Positions 54,975 through 63,877 of a stretch of DNA of 64,000 bases are shown in pieces. A program made the translations under genes and the position numbers. This DNA is from Neobacillus notoginsengisoli (GTDB taxonomy: Bacteria > Bacillota > Bacilli > Bacillales > Cytobacillaceae), in assembly GCF_003515685.1 (NCBI RefSeq), contig NZ_QWEG01000014.1, positions 35,663-99,662 of the forward strand. Direction: 5' to 3'. The notes below the pieces were generated by a model, which saw only the letters and a program-made list of their open reading frames with translations, was not told where the DNA came from and did not search any database. The number at the start of each line of letters is the position of its first letter. The stretch's first letter is position 1.

Positions 54975-55780
54975 GGAAGTGGTTCTTAGTCCGAAGAGAG
55001 CACAAATTCGGACAGTGATTCCCCCAAAAAAGCATTTAGCTGTCCGAAGTAGTTCAATGTTCGGACAGCCACCCAAGTTTTAAGCGGTTCTCAGTCCGAA
55101 GAGGTCACAAGTTCGGACAGTGATTCTCCCAAAAAGCCTATAGCTGTCCGAAGTAGTTCAATGTTCGGACAGCCACGAGAGTATTAAGCGGTTCTCAGTC
55201 CGAAGAGGGCACAAGTTCGGACAGTGATTCCCCCCAAAAAGCCTTTAGCTGTCCGAAGTAGTTCAATGTTCGGACAGCCACCTGAGCTTTAAGCAGTTCT
55301 CTGTCCGAAGTGGGCACAAGTTCGGACAGTGATTCTCCCAAAAGTCCTTTAGCTGTCCGAAGTAGTTCAATATTCGGACAGCCAACCAAGTTTTAAGCGT
55401 TTCTCTGTCCGAAGAGGCCACAAGTTCGGACAGTGATTCTCCCAAAAACCCTATAGCAGTCCGAAGATGTACAATGTTCGGACTGCCACCTGAGTTTTAA
55501 GCGTTTCTCTGTCCGAAGAGGCCACAAGTTCGGACAGTGATTCTCCCAAAAACCCTATAGCAGTCCGAAGATGTACAATGTTCGGACTACCACCTGAGTT
55601 TTAAGCGTTTCTCTGTCCGAAGAGGCCACAAGTTCGGACAGTGATTCTCCCAAAAACCCTATAGCTGTCCGAAGATGTACAATGTTCGGACTGCAACCTG
55701 AGTTTTAAGCAGTTCTCAGTCCGAAGTGGCCACGAGTTCGGACAGCACCCCGCGAATTCAGCAGCTCTCGGTCCAAACCA
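54975..55780. repeat. tandem array 3: fifteen 52-bp hairpins in a 104-bp two-unit pattern
   Basis: Core TTCGG occurs at 55007, 55060, 55112, 55164, 55216, 55269, 55321, 55373 and onward, steps of 52 or 53 bp. Units alternate between A (loop such as GAGGCCACAAG, spacer TGATTCTCCCAAAAACCC...) and B (loop GTAGTTCAATG or GATGTACAATG, spacer with CCTGAGTTTTAAGCG), so the higher-order repeat is 104 bp. The stem is CTGTCCGAA-N11-TTCGGACAG (29 bp). In the unit at 55457-55485 it reads CAGTCCGAA...TTCGGACTG, a compensatory change on both arms. The right end near 55760 decays. Small open frames here are chance products. Confidence 0.95.
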
Positions 55781-55897
55781 TCCTACCGACTTCGGTAAAA
55801 CATCTCCCGCCCCATAACACCGCCCATCCTTAATCTCATGAAAACCCCAACCTCTACGCATATTAACACCAAACCCATCACAGGAGGTATACACGAG

Positions 55898-56872
55898 ATG
55901 ACGATTGTACGGCTGGGGTATGTGGCGATGAGCACCACTGTCCCGCACTGCTCTCCGTCCCAGACGATGACTTTTGCCCACTTCCAGAAACTTAAAAACA
56001 GGGAGGCCGCCCTTCGAAAGCTGGAACGGATCGCCCTGTCCAATCTGACCAATTGCTTAAGGCTGCTCAGGCATAATTCGGCGCATGACATCCGTTTCTT
56101 CCGGTTCAGCTCACGCCTGATTCCGCTTGCGAACCATGAGGAACTGTCGGACTGGGACTATATCAGCCCACTAAAGAAAGGCTTCCAAAAAATCGCTCAA
56201 TTTATTACCGAAAATCCTACTAGAATCGATTTTCACCCCGATCATTTCGTCGTGCTGAATACGAATAAGCAAGAAATCCTACGAACTTCCATTCAGACGC
56301 TTTCGCTTCACTACCGGATGCTGAAAGAGATGGGGATTCCGCCAAAGCACCGATGCGTCATCCATATCGGGGGCGGATACAATGACAAAGAGAAAGCACT
56401 GGAAATGTTCATTCATAACTGGGGCTTCCTGAACTCCCGTTTACAAGAAATGATCATGCTCGAGAATGACGACACCACATTCACTTTGAAAGAATGCTTG
56501 TATTTGTGTGAAAAGCTAGGTGTTCCATGTGTGTTTGACTACCATCACCATCTGGCTCATCATGCCGGAAAAAGTGACTGGGAAGAAGATTGGGAACGGG
56601 TTATTGCTTCATGGGCCCATTCACCGCTCCGGGTAAAAATGCATATTTCGAGTCCGAAATCGGAACGGGAATTCAGGGCGCATGCAGAGTATATTGACCC
56701 GAACATGTTTATGGACTTTTTGCAAAAAATAAAAGGCTCTGTTCCGGAAATTGATTGCATGATTGAGGCAAAAGGAAAAGACGCAGCCTTGTTCAAGTTA
56801 ATGGACGACCTAAAGCTCCAACAAGATAAGGGAATTGAAATGATTGACCAGGCCTCTTTCTTCATCAAGTGA
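55898..56872 (+). CDS. uvsE: UV DNA damage endonuclease
   Basis: A 324-residue TIM-barrel endonuclease that nicks 5' to UV photoproducts. The N-terminus VRLGYVAMS is the family start; RFSSRLIPLANHEE, HPDHFVVLNT, HIGGGYNDKEKAL, LENDDTTFTLKE and VFDYHHHLAHH supply the metal-binding His, Glu and Asp residues. The frame extends to 55838, but AGGAGGT fits ATG 55898. It lies between array 3 and ydbS, a site that is not its usual place in B. subtilis, so this segment (pseudogene, array, uvsE) looks inserted. Confidence 0.94.
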   Translation: MTIVRLGYVAMSTTVPHCSPSQTMTFAHFQKLKNREAALRKLERIALSNLTNCLRLLRHNSAHDIRFFRFSSRLIPLANHEELSDWDYISPLKKGFQKIAQFITENPTRIDFHPDHFVVLNTNKQEILRTSIQTLSLHYRMLKEMGIPPKHRCVIHIGGGYNDKEKALEMFIHNWGFLNSRLQEMIMLENDDTTFTLKECLYLCEKLGVPCVFDYHHHLAHHAGKSDWEEDWERVIASWAHSPLRVKMHISSPKSEREFRAHAEYIDPNMFMDFLQKIKGSVPEIDCMIEAKGKDAALFKLMDDLKLQQDKGIEMIDQASFFIK

Positions 56873-56981
56873 AAAAGCCAGACCAAACACCCAGAATTCC
56901 CCGTACCAATTAATAATAATGCGACAGTACTTATCCTCCGCTATACTATAAATATGAATAGAAGGAAAACGGAGGATACAT

Positions 56982-57461
56982 ATGATTTCACAGCCTGAGA
57001 AAAGAATTTCCAAGAAGGCGCTAAAAGTATGGCGGCTGTCAGGAGCACTTGGCACCCTGTTCATCTCGGTTCCCGCTATTGCCATGATCGCTCTTTCAAT
57101 CATTTTCAGCTGGCCGCTATGGATTCCTATAGTAGTCCTAATACTGGTGGTGGCCAATACATGGTTTTCAGTATTCTTACTCCCTTCCCTCTGGTGGAAA
57201 CGCTGGCGCTACGAAGTAAGGGAACAGGAGATTGAAATCCAGAAAGGGCTTTTTGTAATAAAACGGACGTTGGTCCCGATGGTCAGGGTCCAGCATGTTG
57301 ATACTTCCCAGGGCCCGATTTTGCGGAAATATAAACTGGCGACGGTTTCCGTGTCCACGGCTGCGACAATCCATGAAATTCCGGCCCTGGAAGAAGAGGA
57401 AGCCGAAGCGCTTAGAGTGCAAATATCACGGCTTGCAAGGGTGGCGGATGAAGATGTTTGA
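56982..57461 (+). CDS. ydbS: YdbS-like PH-domain membrane protein
   Basis: A 159-residue protein with two N-terminal helices (about residues 30-75) and a bacterial PH domain (bPH2): WRYEVREQEIEIQKGLFVIKRTLVPMVRVQHVDTSQGP. ATG 56982 follows GGAGGA-like sequence. It overlaps ydbT by 14 bp. In B. subtilis ydbS and ydbT have been linked to resistance to antimicrobial peptides such as amylocyclicin; the molecular role is not known. Confidence 0.9.
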   Translation: MISQPEKRISKKALKVWRLSGALGTLFISVPAIAMIALSIIFSWPLWIPIVVLILVVANTWFSVFLLPSLWWKRWRYEVREQEIEIQKGLFVIKRTLVPMVRVQHVDTSQGPILRKYKLATVSVSTAATIHEIPALEEEEAEALRVQISRLARVADEDV

Positions 57462-58923
57462 ACCGAAAAGGCTCCACCCCGCAGCGGCAGTTGTGAATAC
57501 GGTAAAACAATTAAAGGAAATGATCATTCCGCTCGCCACATTTTTACTCATTGGTTCAAGGGGCGGCTGGAACAAGTTTTATTTACTGCTGGCTGTCGCG
57601 GGAATCGTGTTCGCGCTTGTAACCGGAATTGTGTCGTGGCTTCGTTTTACATACCGGATCGAAGAAAATGAACTTAGGCTTGAGTACGGAGTGTTGATTA
57701 AGAAAAAAAGATACATACCTATTGAAAGAATACAGAGTGTCGACAGGATTGAAGGAATTCTACACAGACCATTGGGGCTAGTCCAAATCAAGATTGAAAC
57801 GGCGGGTGGCGGGGGCCGCGGTGAAAGTTCCGAAGCGGTACTGGCAGCGATCACGAAGGATGAGGCCGGTATTCTTGAGGAAGCAATCACAGCGGGCAAA
57901 ACTGGAACGGAAGCAGCATCGGAAAATGATGTCGCGGAACTAGGCGGACAAAACGAGACAGTCTACAAACTATCTCCCGCGTCCCTGTTTCTGATGGCTT
58001 CCACATCAGGCGGAGCAGGAGTGGTCATTTCAGCAGTATTGGCGTTCATCTTTCAGTTTGAGGAACTGATCCCTTATAAAAAAGTGTTCAAAGGATTGGA
58101 AACGCTCGTTTCAAATGGCGTTATTTTTATCAGTATTCTGTTATTTTTCGCGTTTCTTGCTGCGTGGCTCCTAGCGGTTTTTGGCATGATGCTGAGATAT
58201 GGGAATTATTCGCTTGAAAAAACGGAGACCGACTTTATCATTTCCCGCGGCCTGCTTGAAAAAAGGAAATTCACGATTCCGTTTCAGCGAATCCAGGCTG
58301 TCCAGATTGTCGAGAGTCCTGTCCGGCAAATGCTCGGGTATGCCGAAGTTTTCGTCGACAGTGCGGGTGGTTCGGTAGAGGGGCCAGGCAGTTCCAGAGT
58401 ACTTCTTTTGCCGATGGTAAAGACCAGCGAGATTGCCGCCATTCTTGGAATCCATCTGCCTGATTATCATTTTCAGCCGGAGATTACGTCAGTCCCACCT
58501 AGGGCGCTCAGACGCTATCTGTTCAGGAACCTGGCCATTGCATTGCCGCCATCCGTTGTGGTTGCTATTATGTTTCGCCCGTGGGGATTGGCCGCGCTCG
58601 CGATTCCAATAATGGCCGCGGTCTGGGCTTATTCGAAATTCCGGGCCGCGGGATGGGGGCTTGAGGGCGAGCAGTTGTCGCTCCGATACAGAAGAATACC
58701 TAAAATAACGGTCCATATGCGCAAAAATAGAATCCAGTCGCTTGACATAGGAGAAAGCTATTTTCAAAGGAAGAACCGCCTTGCGCGGATAGCTGCTTTT
58801 GCAAAATCAGGGTCCGGTACAGCGGGCGGAGGCGTCCGGGATTTGGAGTCATCAGACGCGATGGCCATTTATAGCTGGTTTTCCCGCGGTGGCAAAAATG
58901 CTCCTCCGGAAAATGAGCAATAA
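57448..58923 (+). CDS. ydbT: YdbT-like protein with three PH domains
   Basis: A 491-residue membrane protein with three bPH2 modules (TYRIEENELRLEYGVLIKKK, KTETDFIISRGLLEKRKFTIPF, LEGEQLSLRYRRIPK), each following a hydrophobic segment pair. The frame stays open to 57295 inside ydbS, but ATG 57448 at the ydbS end (GGTGGCGG upstream) gives the family length. It works together with YdbS. Confidence 0.9.
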   Translation: MKMFEPKRLHPAAAVVNTVKQLKEMIIPLATFLLIGSRGGWNKFYLLLAVAGIVFALVTGIVSWLRFTYRIEENELRLEYGVLIKKKRYIPIERIQSVDRIEGILHRPLGLVQIKIETAGGGGRGESSEAVLAAITKDEAGILEEAITAGKTGTEAASENDVAELGGQNETVYKLSPASLFLMASTSGGAGVVISAVLAFIFQFEELIPYKKVFKGLETLVSNGVIFISILLFFAFLAAWLLAVFGMMLRYGNYSLEKTETDFIISRGLLEKRKFTIPFQRIQAVQIVESPVRQMLGYAEVFVDSAGGSVEGPGSSRVLLLPMVKTSEIAAILGIHLPDYHFQPEITSVPPRALRRYLFRNLAIALPPSVVVAIMFRPWGLAALAIPIMAAVWAYSKFRAAGWGLEGEQLSLRYRRIPKITVHMRKNRIQSLDIGESYFQRKNRLARIAAFAKSGSGTAGGGVRDLESSDAMAIYSWFSRGGKNAPPENEQ

Positions 58924-58958
58924 TTAACCGGAAAATAGCCACTAAGAAAAATGGGCAA

Positions 58959-58990
58959 TAAAAAAGGGAGCCGGCCAGCGATTCCCCTTT
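58959..58990 (-). terminator. terminator for the rhomboid gene
   Basis: On the minus strand AAAGGGGAATCGC... pairs in part with ...GGCTCCCTTT and a T-run follows. Imperfect stem. Confidence 0.55.
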
Positions 58991-58993
58991 AAT

Positions 58994-59578
58994 CTATCTG
59001 CGGCCTGTCGCAGCCCCAAGCAAAAAACCTGCCAATAGCCCGAAAAGGTGGGCAGTGATATTGATATTCGGCTGGAGGAAGGTCATGACGATGCTAATGG
59101 CGGCGATGGTTACGATTGTTTGGCTGTCCTGGCGCGACATTGTCCTTTTACGCAATAGCACAATGGAAACATAATAGCCGAACAGTCCGAAAATGGCGCC
59201 GCTCGAACCAACATGGCGGTAGGTCAAGGGCTCGAGCAGGTAGGTGGCAAAATTCGCCGCTATTCCTGAGACCAAATAAACAAAGATGAATTTTCCGCGC
59301 CCGAGCATCCGTTCGAGACCAGGTCCGAACAATACGAGCGAAAAGCTGTTAAATAGAAGATGGGTAAATCCGCCGTGCAAAAAAATTGGCGTCAAGAGCC
59401 GCCAATACTCTCCATGGGTGATATATAAATTAACGCCTGCGAAGTTATCGAAAAACCAATAATTCGGGAAGATAGGCAAAGTGCTTGCCAGATATAAAGC
59501 CAGATGAATGGCAATAATGACAGATACAACAGGATAATAACGGATAAATTGGCCTAGGCTTTCGGTTCTTGCGAACAT
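58994..59578 (-). CDS. ydcA: rhomboid-family intramembrane serine protease
   Basis: A 194-residue protein with about six helices. The catalytic Ser is S126 in HVGSSGAIFGLFGYY and the His is H177 in ITAHLFGLLAG; HGGFTHLLFNSFSL supplies the oxyanion and structural residues. It cleaves membrane proteins within the bilayer. The frame extends to 59629, but AAGGAGG fits ATG 59578. Position between ydbT and acpS matches B. subtilis ydcA. Confidence 0.92.
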   Translation of the reverse strand: MFARTESLGQFIRYYPVVSVIIAIHLALYLASTLPIFPNYWFFDNFAGVNLYITHGEYWRLLTPIFLHGGFTHLLFNSFSLVLFGPGLERMLGRGKFIFVYLVSGIAANFATYLLEPLTYRHVGSSGAIFGLFGYYVSIVLLRKRTMSRQDSQTIVTIAAISIVMTFLQPNINITAHLFGLLAGFLLGAATGRR

Positions 59579-59734
59579 GCGCGGCCTCCTTTCTGGAGAT
59601 TTTTTAAGGTAAACGTCTATTAGTTGCAAAATGAATCGTTATTCTTTTCATTTCAATCATAGCCGGAAAGTACCGGAAAAATCCATTCATGAAATTCGTA
59701 TGCGTATAATAACCCGAATAGAAGGAAGATGGAT

Positions 59735-60085
59735 ATGATTATAGGGATAGGCTTAGATTTAATCGAAATTGACAGGATCAGCGACCTTTTAAAAAGGCAG
59801 GAACGGTTCCCAAACCGAATTTTGACCTTAGCGGAGTTGGAAGTGTTTGAATCGCTTCCTTCCAAAAGACAAGTGGAATTTTTAGCCGGAAGGTTCGCCG
59901 CTAAAGAGGCGTATGCCAAGGCGTTGGGGACGGGAATCGGGGAGCTTTTATCCTTTCAGGATATTGAAATTGCGAAAGACGAACTTGGAAAACCCTTTTT
60001 TCAAAAGCCTGCTGGACGGCGGACTCATTTATCTATTACCCATACAAAGCAATATGCAGCCGCACAGGTAGTGATTGAAGAATAG
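59735..60085 (+). CDS. acpS: holo-[acyl-carrier-protein] synthase
   Basis: A 116-residue phosphopantetheinyl transferase that activates ACP. Motifs [12 protein letters not shown] with the Mg2+-binding Asp (residue 8) and [19 protein letters not shown] with the Glu, then [18 protein letters not shown] 59729 is in frame two codons earlier, but AGAAGGAAG is better spaced for 59735. First gene of the acpS-ydcC-alr set. Confidence 0.95.
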   Translation: MIIGIGLDLIEIDRISDLLKRQERFPNRILTLAELEVFESLPSKRQVEFLAGRFAAKEAYAKALGTGIGELLSFQDIEIAKDELGKPFFQKPAGRRTHLSITHTKQYAAAQVVIEE

Positions 60086-60206
60086 GAGAACCGTTTCTCT
60101 TTTTTTGGCCAAGGTTGGCATGCCTTATCATAATCACCCAGGTTGTCTCATATATTCGTAATGACATAGAAAAGCGATTGATTTTGAGACAAAAGGGGTT
60201 GAAGGA

Positions 60207-61226
60207 ATGAGGAAAAAGATGTTGCTGATCGTTGCCGGGTTGCTAACGGTTTTCGTCCTGTCCGCATGCGGCTCCAAGTCGCAGGAGTCTGTACGGAAAG
60301 AGTTAACAGACAAGCTTGAAGATTTATCGGGATATAAAGTGAATGCCAAAATGACACTTGCCATGGGAAAAACCCCGCAAGTATATGATGTTGAAATCTG
60401 GCACAAGGATCCATCTTATTATCGAGTGAAACTGAAGAATGCGAACAAGGAACAAAGCCAGATGATCCTCCGAAACGACGATGGGGTATTTGTTTTGACT
60501 CCTGCGTTGAACAAAAGCTTCCGTTTTCAAAGCGACTGGCCAAAAAACAGCAGTCAGGCCTATTTGTACGAATCCTTAATCAGAGACATAGTGGAAGATA
60601 AAGAAGCGAAATTTTCCGCGTCGAAGGAGTATTATGTGTTTGAAACAAAAACACGCTATCAAAATAATCAAGTGCTCCCCACCCAGGAAATCAAGTTGAA
60701 CAAAGACTTGTCGCCTGCCTCTGTTAAGGTCATGGACGCTGATAGGAACACGATTGTATCGGTAAAGTTCTCGAAGGTAAAATTTAATGCCAAGTTTGAG
60801 ACCGATGACTTTGAAACGAAGAAAAACATGACAAGAGCCCAGATTGGCGCACCTGTAATGGCTGAAGCAGACCAGAAGGATACTTCCTTTGCAGTAAAAT
60901 ATCCTGTTGCTGAATTAAAAGGAGTCTCACTTCTTGATCAAAAAGAAATTTCACTCGAAGATGGCAAAAGGGTGGTGCTTACCTATGGAGGAGAAAAATC
61001 ATTTACACTCATCCAGGAAAAGCGGACTGTCGAGACTGCCTCTGCATCTTATCCTGCTGACGTGAATGGCGAGCCTGCTGACCTTGGATTTACAATCGGG
61101 GCACTAACAGACCACTCCATTACCTGGAATCAGGACGGCATTGATTATAGGATTGCTTCGAATCAATTAACAAAGGACGAAATGATTACTCTAGCAAGGT
61201 CTGTTCAGGGCGACCTGGTAAAGTGA
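60207..61226 (+). CDS. ydcC: YdcC-like lipoprotein (LolA/sporulation-type)
   Basis: A 339-residue lipoprotein with signal peptide and lipobox LSAC (Cys at residue 21). The mature part has the LolA-like beta fold: KVNAKMTLAMGKTPQVYDVEIWHKDPSYYRV and NDDGVFVLTPALNKSFRFQSDWP. In B. subtilis ydcC is expressed in the mother cell during sporulation. ATG 60207 follows TGAAGGA. Its presence suggests a spore former. Confidence 0.92.
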   Translation: MRKKMLLIVAGLLTVFVLSACGSKSQESVRKELTDKLEDLSGYKVNAKMTLAMGKTPQVYDVEIWHKDPSYYRVKLKNANKEQSQMILRNDDGVFVLTPALNKSFRFQSDWPKNSSQAYLYESLIRDIVEDKEAKFSASKEYYVFETKTRYQNNQVLPTQEIKLNKDLSPASVKVMDADRNTIVSVKFSKVKFNAKFETDDFETKKNMTRAQIGAPVMAEADQKDTSFAVKYPVAELKGVSLLDQKEISLEDGKRVVLTYGGEKSFTLIQEKRTVETASASYPADVNGEPADLGFTIGALTDHSITWNQDGIDYRIASNQLTKDEMITLARSVQGDLVK

Positions 61227-61247
61227 AATATACCATAAAAAATTGAC

Positions 61248-61281
61248 TGGCAGGCCCGGGGTGACGGGTCTGCCATTTTTA
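61248..61281 (+). terminator. Rho-independent terminator after ydcC
   Basis: TGGCAGGCCCG pairs with CGGGTCTGCCA (one G-U) and five Ts follow. Confidence 0.88.
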
Positions 61282-61412
61282 GTGCTATTGAACTTGCTTT
61301 GGTCGCCAACCAATTATTGGACTCGGGAATAGAAGGATTTTGCTAATAGACCTAGAAGGATTTATGATAAAATAAAAAAATTAATTGAAACAATGCCAGG
61401 GAAGTGAAGTAA

Positions 61413-62573
61413 TTGGAGAAACAAGGTTTTTTTTACAGGGATACATGGGCTGAAGTTGATTTGGATGCGATTTATCAAAACGCCTCAGCCATTAAAAGGC
61501 TTTTGCCCGACGATGTCGAGTTGATTGCTGTCGTAAAGGCAAATGGGTATGGCCATGGAGATGTGGAAGTGGCGGAAACAGCCCTCGCTGCGGGAGCCGG
61601 GTATCTCGCGGTGGCCTTCATGGATGAAGCCTTGGCATTACGAAAAAAGGGAATTGCGGCTCCTATCCTAGTTCTCGGGGCAACCCGTCCTGAAGATGTA
61701 CATGTAGCGGCGAGGAATCGGATTACACTGACTGCCATCAACTTCGAATGGTTGGAAAAAGCAGCCAGCGTTCTTGGGGATTCCTCTCTCCGGATTCATA
61801 TCAAGGTAGATACGGGGATGGCGAGGCTTGGCTTTAAGGGTCTGGATGAATTAAAACAGGCCGAAGCTTTCTTGGAACAGGATTCCCGGTTTTTACTTGA
61901 AGGAATCTTCACGCATTTCTCGACAGCTGATGAACTGGAGAGTAGCTATTTTCAACACCAGCTGAAGGAATTCGAAACTCTCCTCGAATCGCTTACTGTC
62001 CGGCCTAAATACATTCATGCCAGCAACAGCGCTGCTGGGATGAGATTTGCGGGAGCAAGATTCAATGCCATCAGGCTAGGGATTTCGATGTACGGACTGT
62101 CGCCTTCACCGGAAATAAAATCAAGTCTTCCAGTCGAGTTGAATGAGGCGTTTTCTCTTCACTCCCGGCTTGTACAGGTGAAAAAACTGCATAAAGGAGA
62201 AAAGGTCAGCTATGGCGCCACGTATGAAGCAAGCAATGAGGAGTGGATAGGCACCATTCCGATTGGGTATGCGGATGGCTGGATCCGAAAACTCCAGGGG
62301 CAAGAGGTGCTAGTAAATGGACTCCGGGCACCGATTGTCGGCAGGGTGTGCATGGATCAGTGTATGGTCAGGCTGCAGGAATATGCGCCGGTAGGAACGG
62401 AAGTCACGCTAATAGGGAAACAAGGATCTAATTTTGTCAGGATTGATGAAATCGCCAGAAAGCTTGAGACCATCAACTATGAAATTCCGTGCATCATCTC
62501 GAATAGAGTTCCGCGCCTGTATAAAAAGGACGGCAAAATTGTCGGGATGCACAATCATGTGTTAGGGAGCTAA
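61413..62573 (+). CDS. alr: alanine racemase
   Basis: A 386-residue PLP enzyme producing D-alanine for Ddl. PLP Lys is K42 ([10 protein letters not shown]); the catalytic Tyr is Y267 ([10 protein letters not shown]). TTG 61413 follows a weak site (GGGAAGTGAAG). [10 protein letters not shown] and the C-terminal ISNRVPRLY match Alr. Gene order alr-ndoAI-ndoA is conserved, but a repeat-filled gap of 571 bp separates them here. Confidence 0.95.
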   Translation: MEKQGFFYRDTWAEVDLDAIYQNASAIKRLLPDDVELIAVVKANGYGHGDVEVAETALAAGAGYLAVAFMDEALALRKKGIAAPILVLGATRPEDVHVAARNRITLTAINFEWLEKAASVLGDSSLRIHIKVDTGMARLGFKGLDELKQAEAFLEQDSRFLLEGIFTHFSTADELESSYFQHQLKEFETLLESLTVRPKYIHASNSAAGMRFAGARFNAIRLGISMYGLSPSPEIKSSLPVELNEAFSLHSRLVQVKKLHKGEKVSYGATYEASNEEWIGTIPIGYADGWIRKLQGQEVLVNGLRAPIVGRVCMDQCMVRLQEYAPVGTEVTLIGKQGSNFVRIDEIARKLETINYEIPCIISNRVPRLYKKDGKIVGMHNHVLGS

Positions 62574-62654
62574 ACGGTGCTCCTGCGACAGAGCAAACTC
62601 GGGGAAGCTTTGTTCAGCTCGTCGCAAAGCTGCGAGGAAGTAACGCATGCAATT

Positions 62655-62918
62655 GCCGCCTCCGCTTTTCGTGATGTCCAGCTGCGGCGGCTAGGGGCTC
62701 GGGGTCTTAAGCCATTTCCTTCCGGAGGGCAGGCCCATCCTGCAGGAACTGTCTTAAGCTGGTCGGGGCTGAACAGCCGCCTCCGCTTTTCGTAATGTCT
62801 AGCTGCGGCGGCTAGGGGATCGGGGTCTTAAGCCAATCCGTCAAGAAGGAAAAGACCGCCTTCTGGCCGTCTCGTCTTAATCCTGTCGCCCCTGGGCGAG
62901 CCGCCTACGCTTTTCGTG
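62655..62918. repeat. GC-rich repeat, about 2.2 tandem copies of 121-124 bp
   Basis: GCCGCCTCCGCTTTTCGT starts at 62655 and 62776, and GCCGCCTACGCTTTTCGT at 62900. Each full copy continues with TGTCCAGCTGCGGCGGCTAG (TGTCTAG in the second), then GGGGTCTTAAGCC, and a GC-rich middle that differs between copies. It resembles a dispersed Bacillaceae element (TGTCCAGCTCCAGCGCCTAG type) that I recall from many genomes. The rest of the 62574-63144 gap shows no gene. Short open frames here are chance products. Confidence 0.75.
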
Positions 62919-63144
62919 TTTAATTATGTTTTTTTTGGCCAATACTACTTGTTGATTGTGGAATTGGCTTTGCAAGCCATGAGAATCATGTTATTATTAG
63001 AACTGGTAGAAAATAAGGCGAGTTCTTGTCCGACAATGAAGTCGTGTGACAGGAGCACCTGTATTTAAATTAAAGAGAAATTGGTTTAACCGCCTTTTGA
63101 GGCGAAATAAAATGGTCTGTATAGTGATGGTGGAGGTGTAGCTT

Positions 63145-63426
63145 GTGTCAGAGACTGGCGCAACAACGGAAATCCTGGTAAAGTTACCGCAACATCTTTT
63201 AACCGAGTTGGATGGAATTGTGAAGCTTGAAAATGTGAACCGCAGTGAATTTATTTACCAGGCAACAAAAGCTTATATGCGCGAACGGAAAAAAAGACAA
63301 ATTCGCGAAGCAATGAGGCGGGGTTACATGGAGATGGCCAAAATTAACTTGACGATTGCGTCAGAGGCATTCCTTGCCGAATATGAGGCGGAACACACTG
63401 TTGAACGTCTTGTAAGCGGAGGATAA
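63145..63426 (+). CDS. ndoAI: antitoxin EndoAI (RHH type)
   Basis: A 93-residue ribbon-helix-helix antitoxin: [20 protein letters not shown] is the beta strand and first helix, [19 protein letters not shown] the second. GTG 63145 follows GGAGGTG. The C-terminal part binds and blocks EndoA. It also represses its own operon in related systems. Confidence 0.95.
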   Translation: MSETGATTEILVKLPQHLLTELDGIVKLENVNRSEFIYQATKAYMRERKKRQIREAMRRGYMEMAKINLTIASEAFLAEYEAEHTVERLVSGG

Positions 63427-63430
63427 TCCT

Positions 63431-63781
63431 TTGATTGTTAAACGTGGTGACGTTTATTTCGCAGACCTTTCCCCAGTTGTCGGCTCTGAACAAGGCGGCG
63501 TCCGGCCTGTACTTGTCATTCAAAACGACATCGGGAACCGGTTTAGTCCCACAGTAATCATTGCAGCAATCACGGCGCAAATCCAGAAAGCCAAGCTGCC
63601 AACCCATGTTGAAATTAATGCGAAGCGCTATGGTTTTGAACGAGATTCAGTCATCCTGCTGGAACAAATCCGGACCATTGATAAACAACGGCTTACGGAT
63701 AAAATTACCCATCTTGATGACGAAATGATGGGAAAAGTGGACGAAGCATTGCAGGTGAGCCTCGGTCTTATCGAGTTTTAA
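63431..63781 (+). CDS. ndoA: mRNA interferase EndoA (MazF)
   Basis: A 116-residue MazF toxin nearly the same as B. subtilis Endo[39 protein letters not shown] and [20 protein letters not shown], with the catalytic Arg and Thr in these segments. It cuts RNA at UACAU in B. subtilis. TTG 63431 starts four bases after the antitoxin stop, so the two are coupled. In B. subtilis the rsbR-rsbS-rsbT-sigB genes follow; here a terminator and an intron start follow within the window. Confidence 0.96.
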   Translation: MIVKRGDVYFADLSPVVGSEQGGVRPVLVIQNDIGNRFSPTVIIAAITAQIQKAKLPTHVEINAKRYGFERDSVILLEQIRTIDKQRLTDKITHLDDEMMGKVDEALQVSLGLIEF

Positions 63782-63838
63782 CACATTACGCTCTACTCGG
63801 GCGTTTTTTACATAACCACCCTCATATGAATGATTCTG

Positions 63839-63875
63839 ATAAGGCGGGCCCGGATGGGTACGCCTTTTTATTTTT
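63839..63875 (+). terminator. Rho-independent terminator after ndoA
   Basis: AAGGCG (63841-63846) pairs with CGCCTT (63861-63866), with GGCCC/GGGT-rich loop, then TTTTATTTTT. Also a weaker ACGC...GCGT hairpin at about 63790-63807. Confidence 0.8.
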
Positions 63876-63877
63876 GC

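Noticed and set aside
55195..55389. Minus-strand open frames inside array 3 with repeated SLSELV peptide segments
   Set aside because: They come from the 104-bp repeat being open by chance; the unit is not a multiple of 3, there is no ribosome site, and neighbouring copies shift frame.
62577..62795. 72-codon open frame after alr
   Set aside because: It lies in the 121-bp repeat region and resembles no protein; the open frame follows from high GC.
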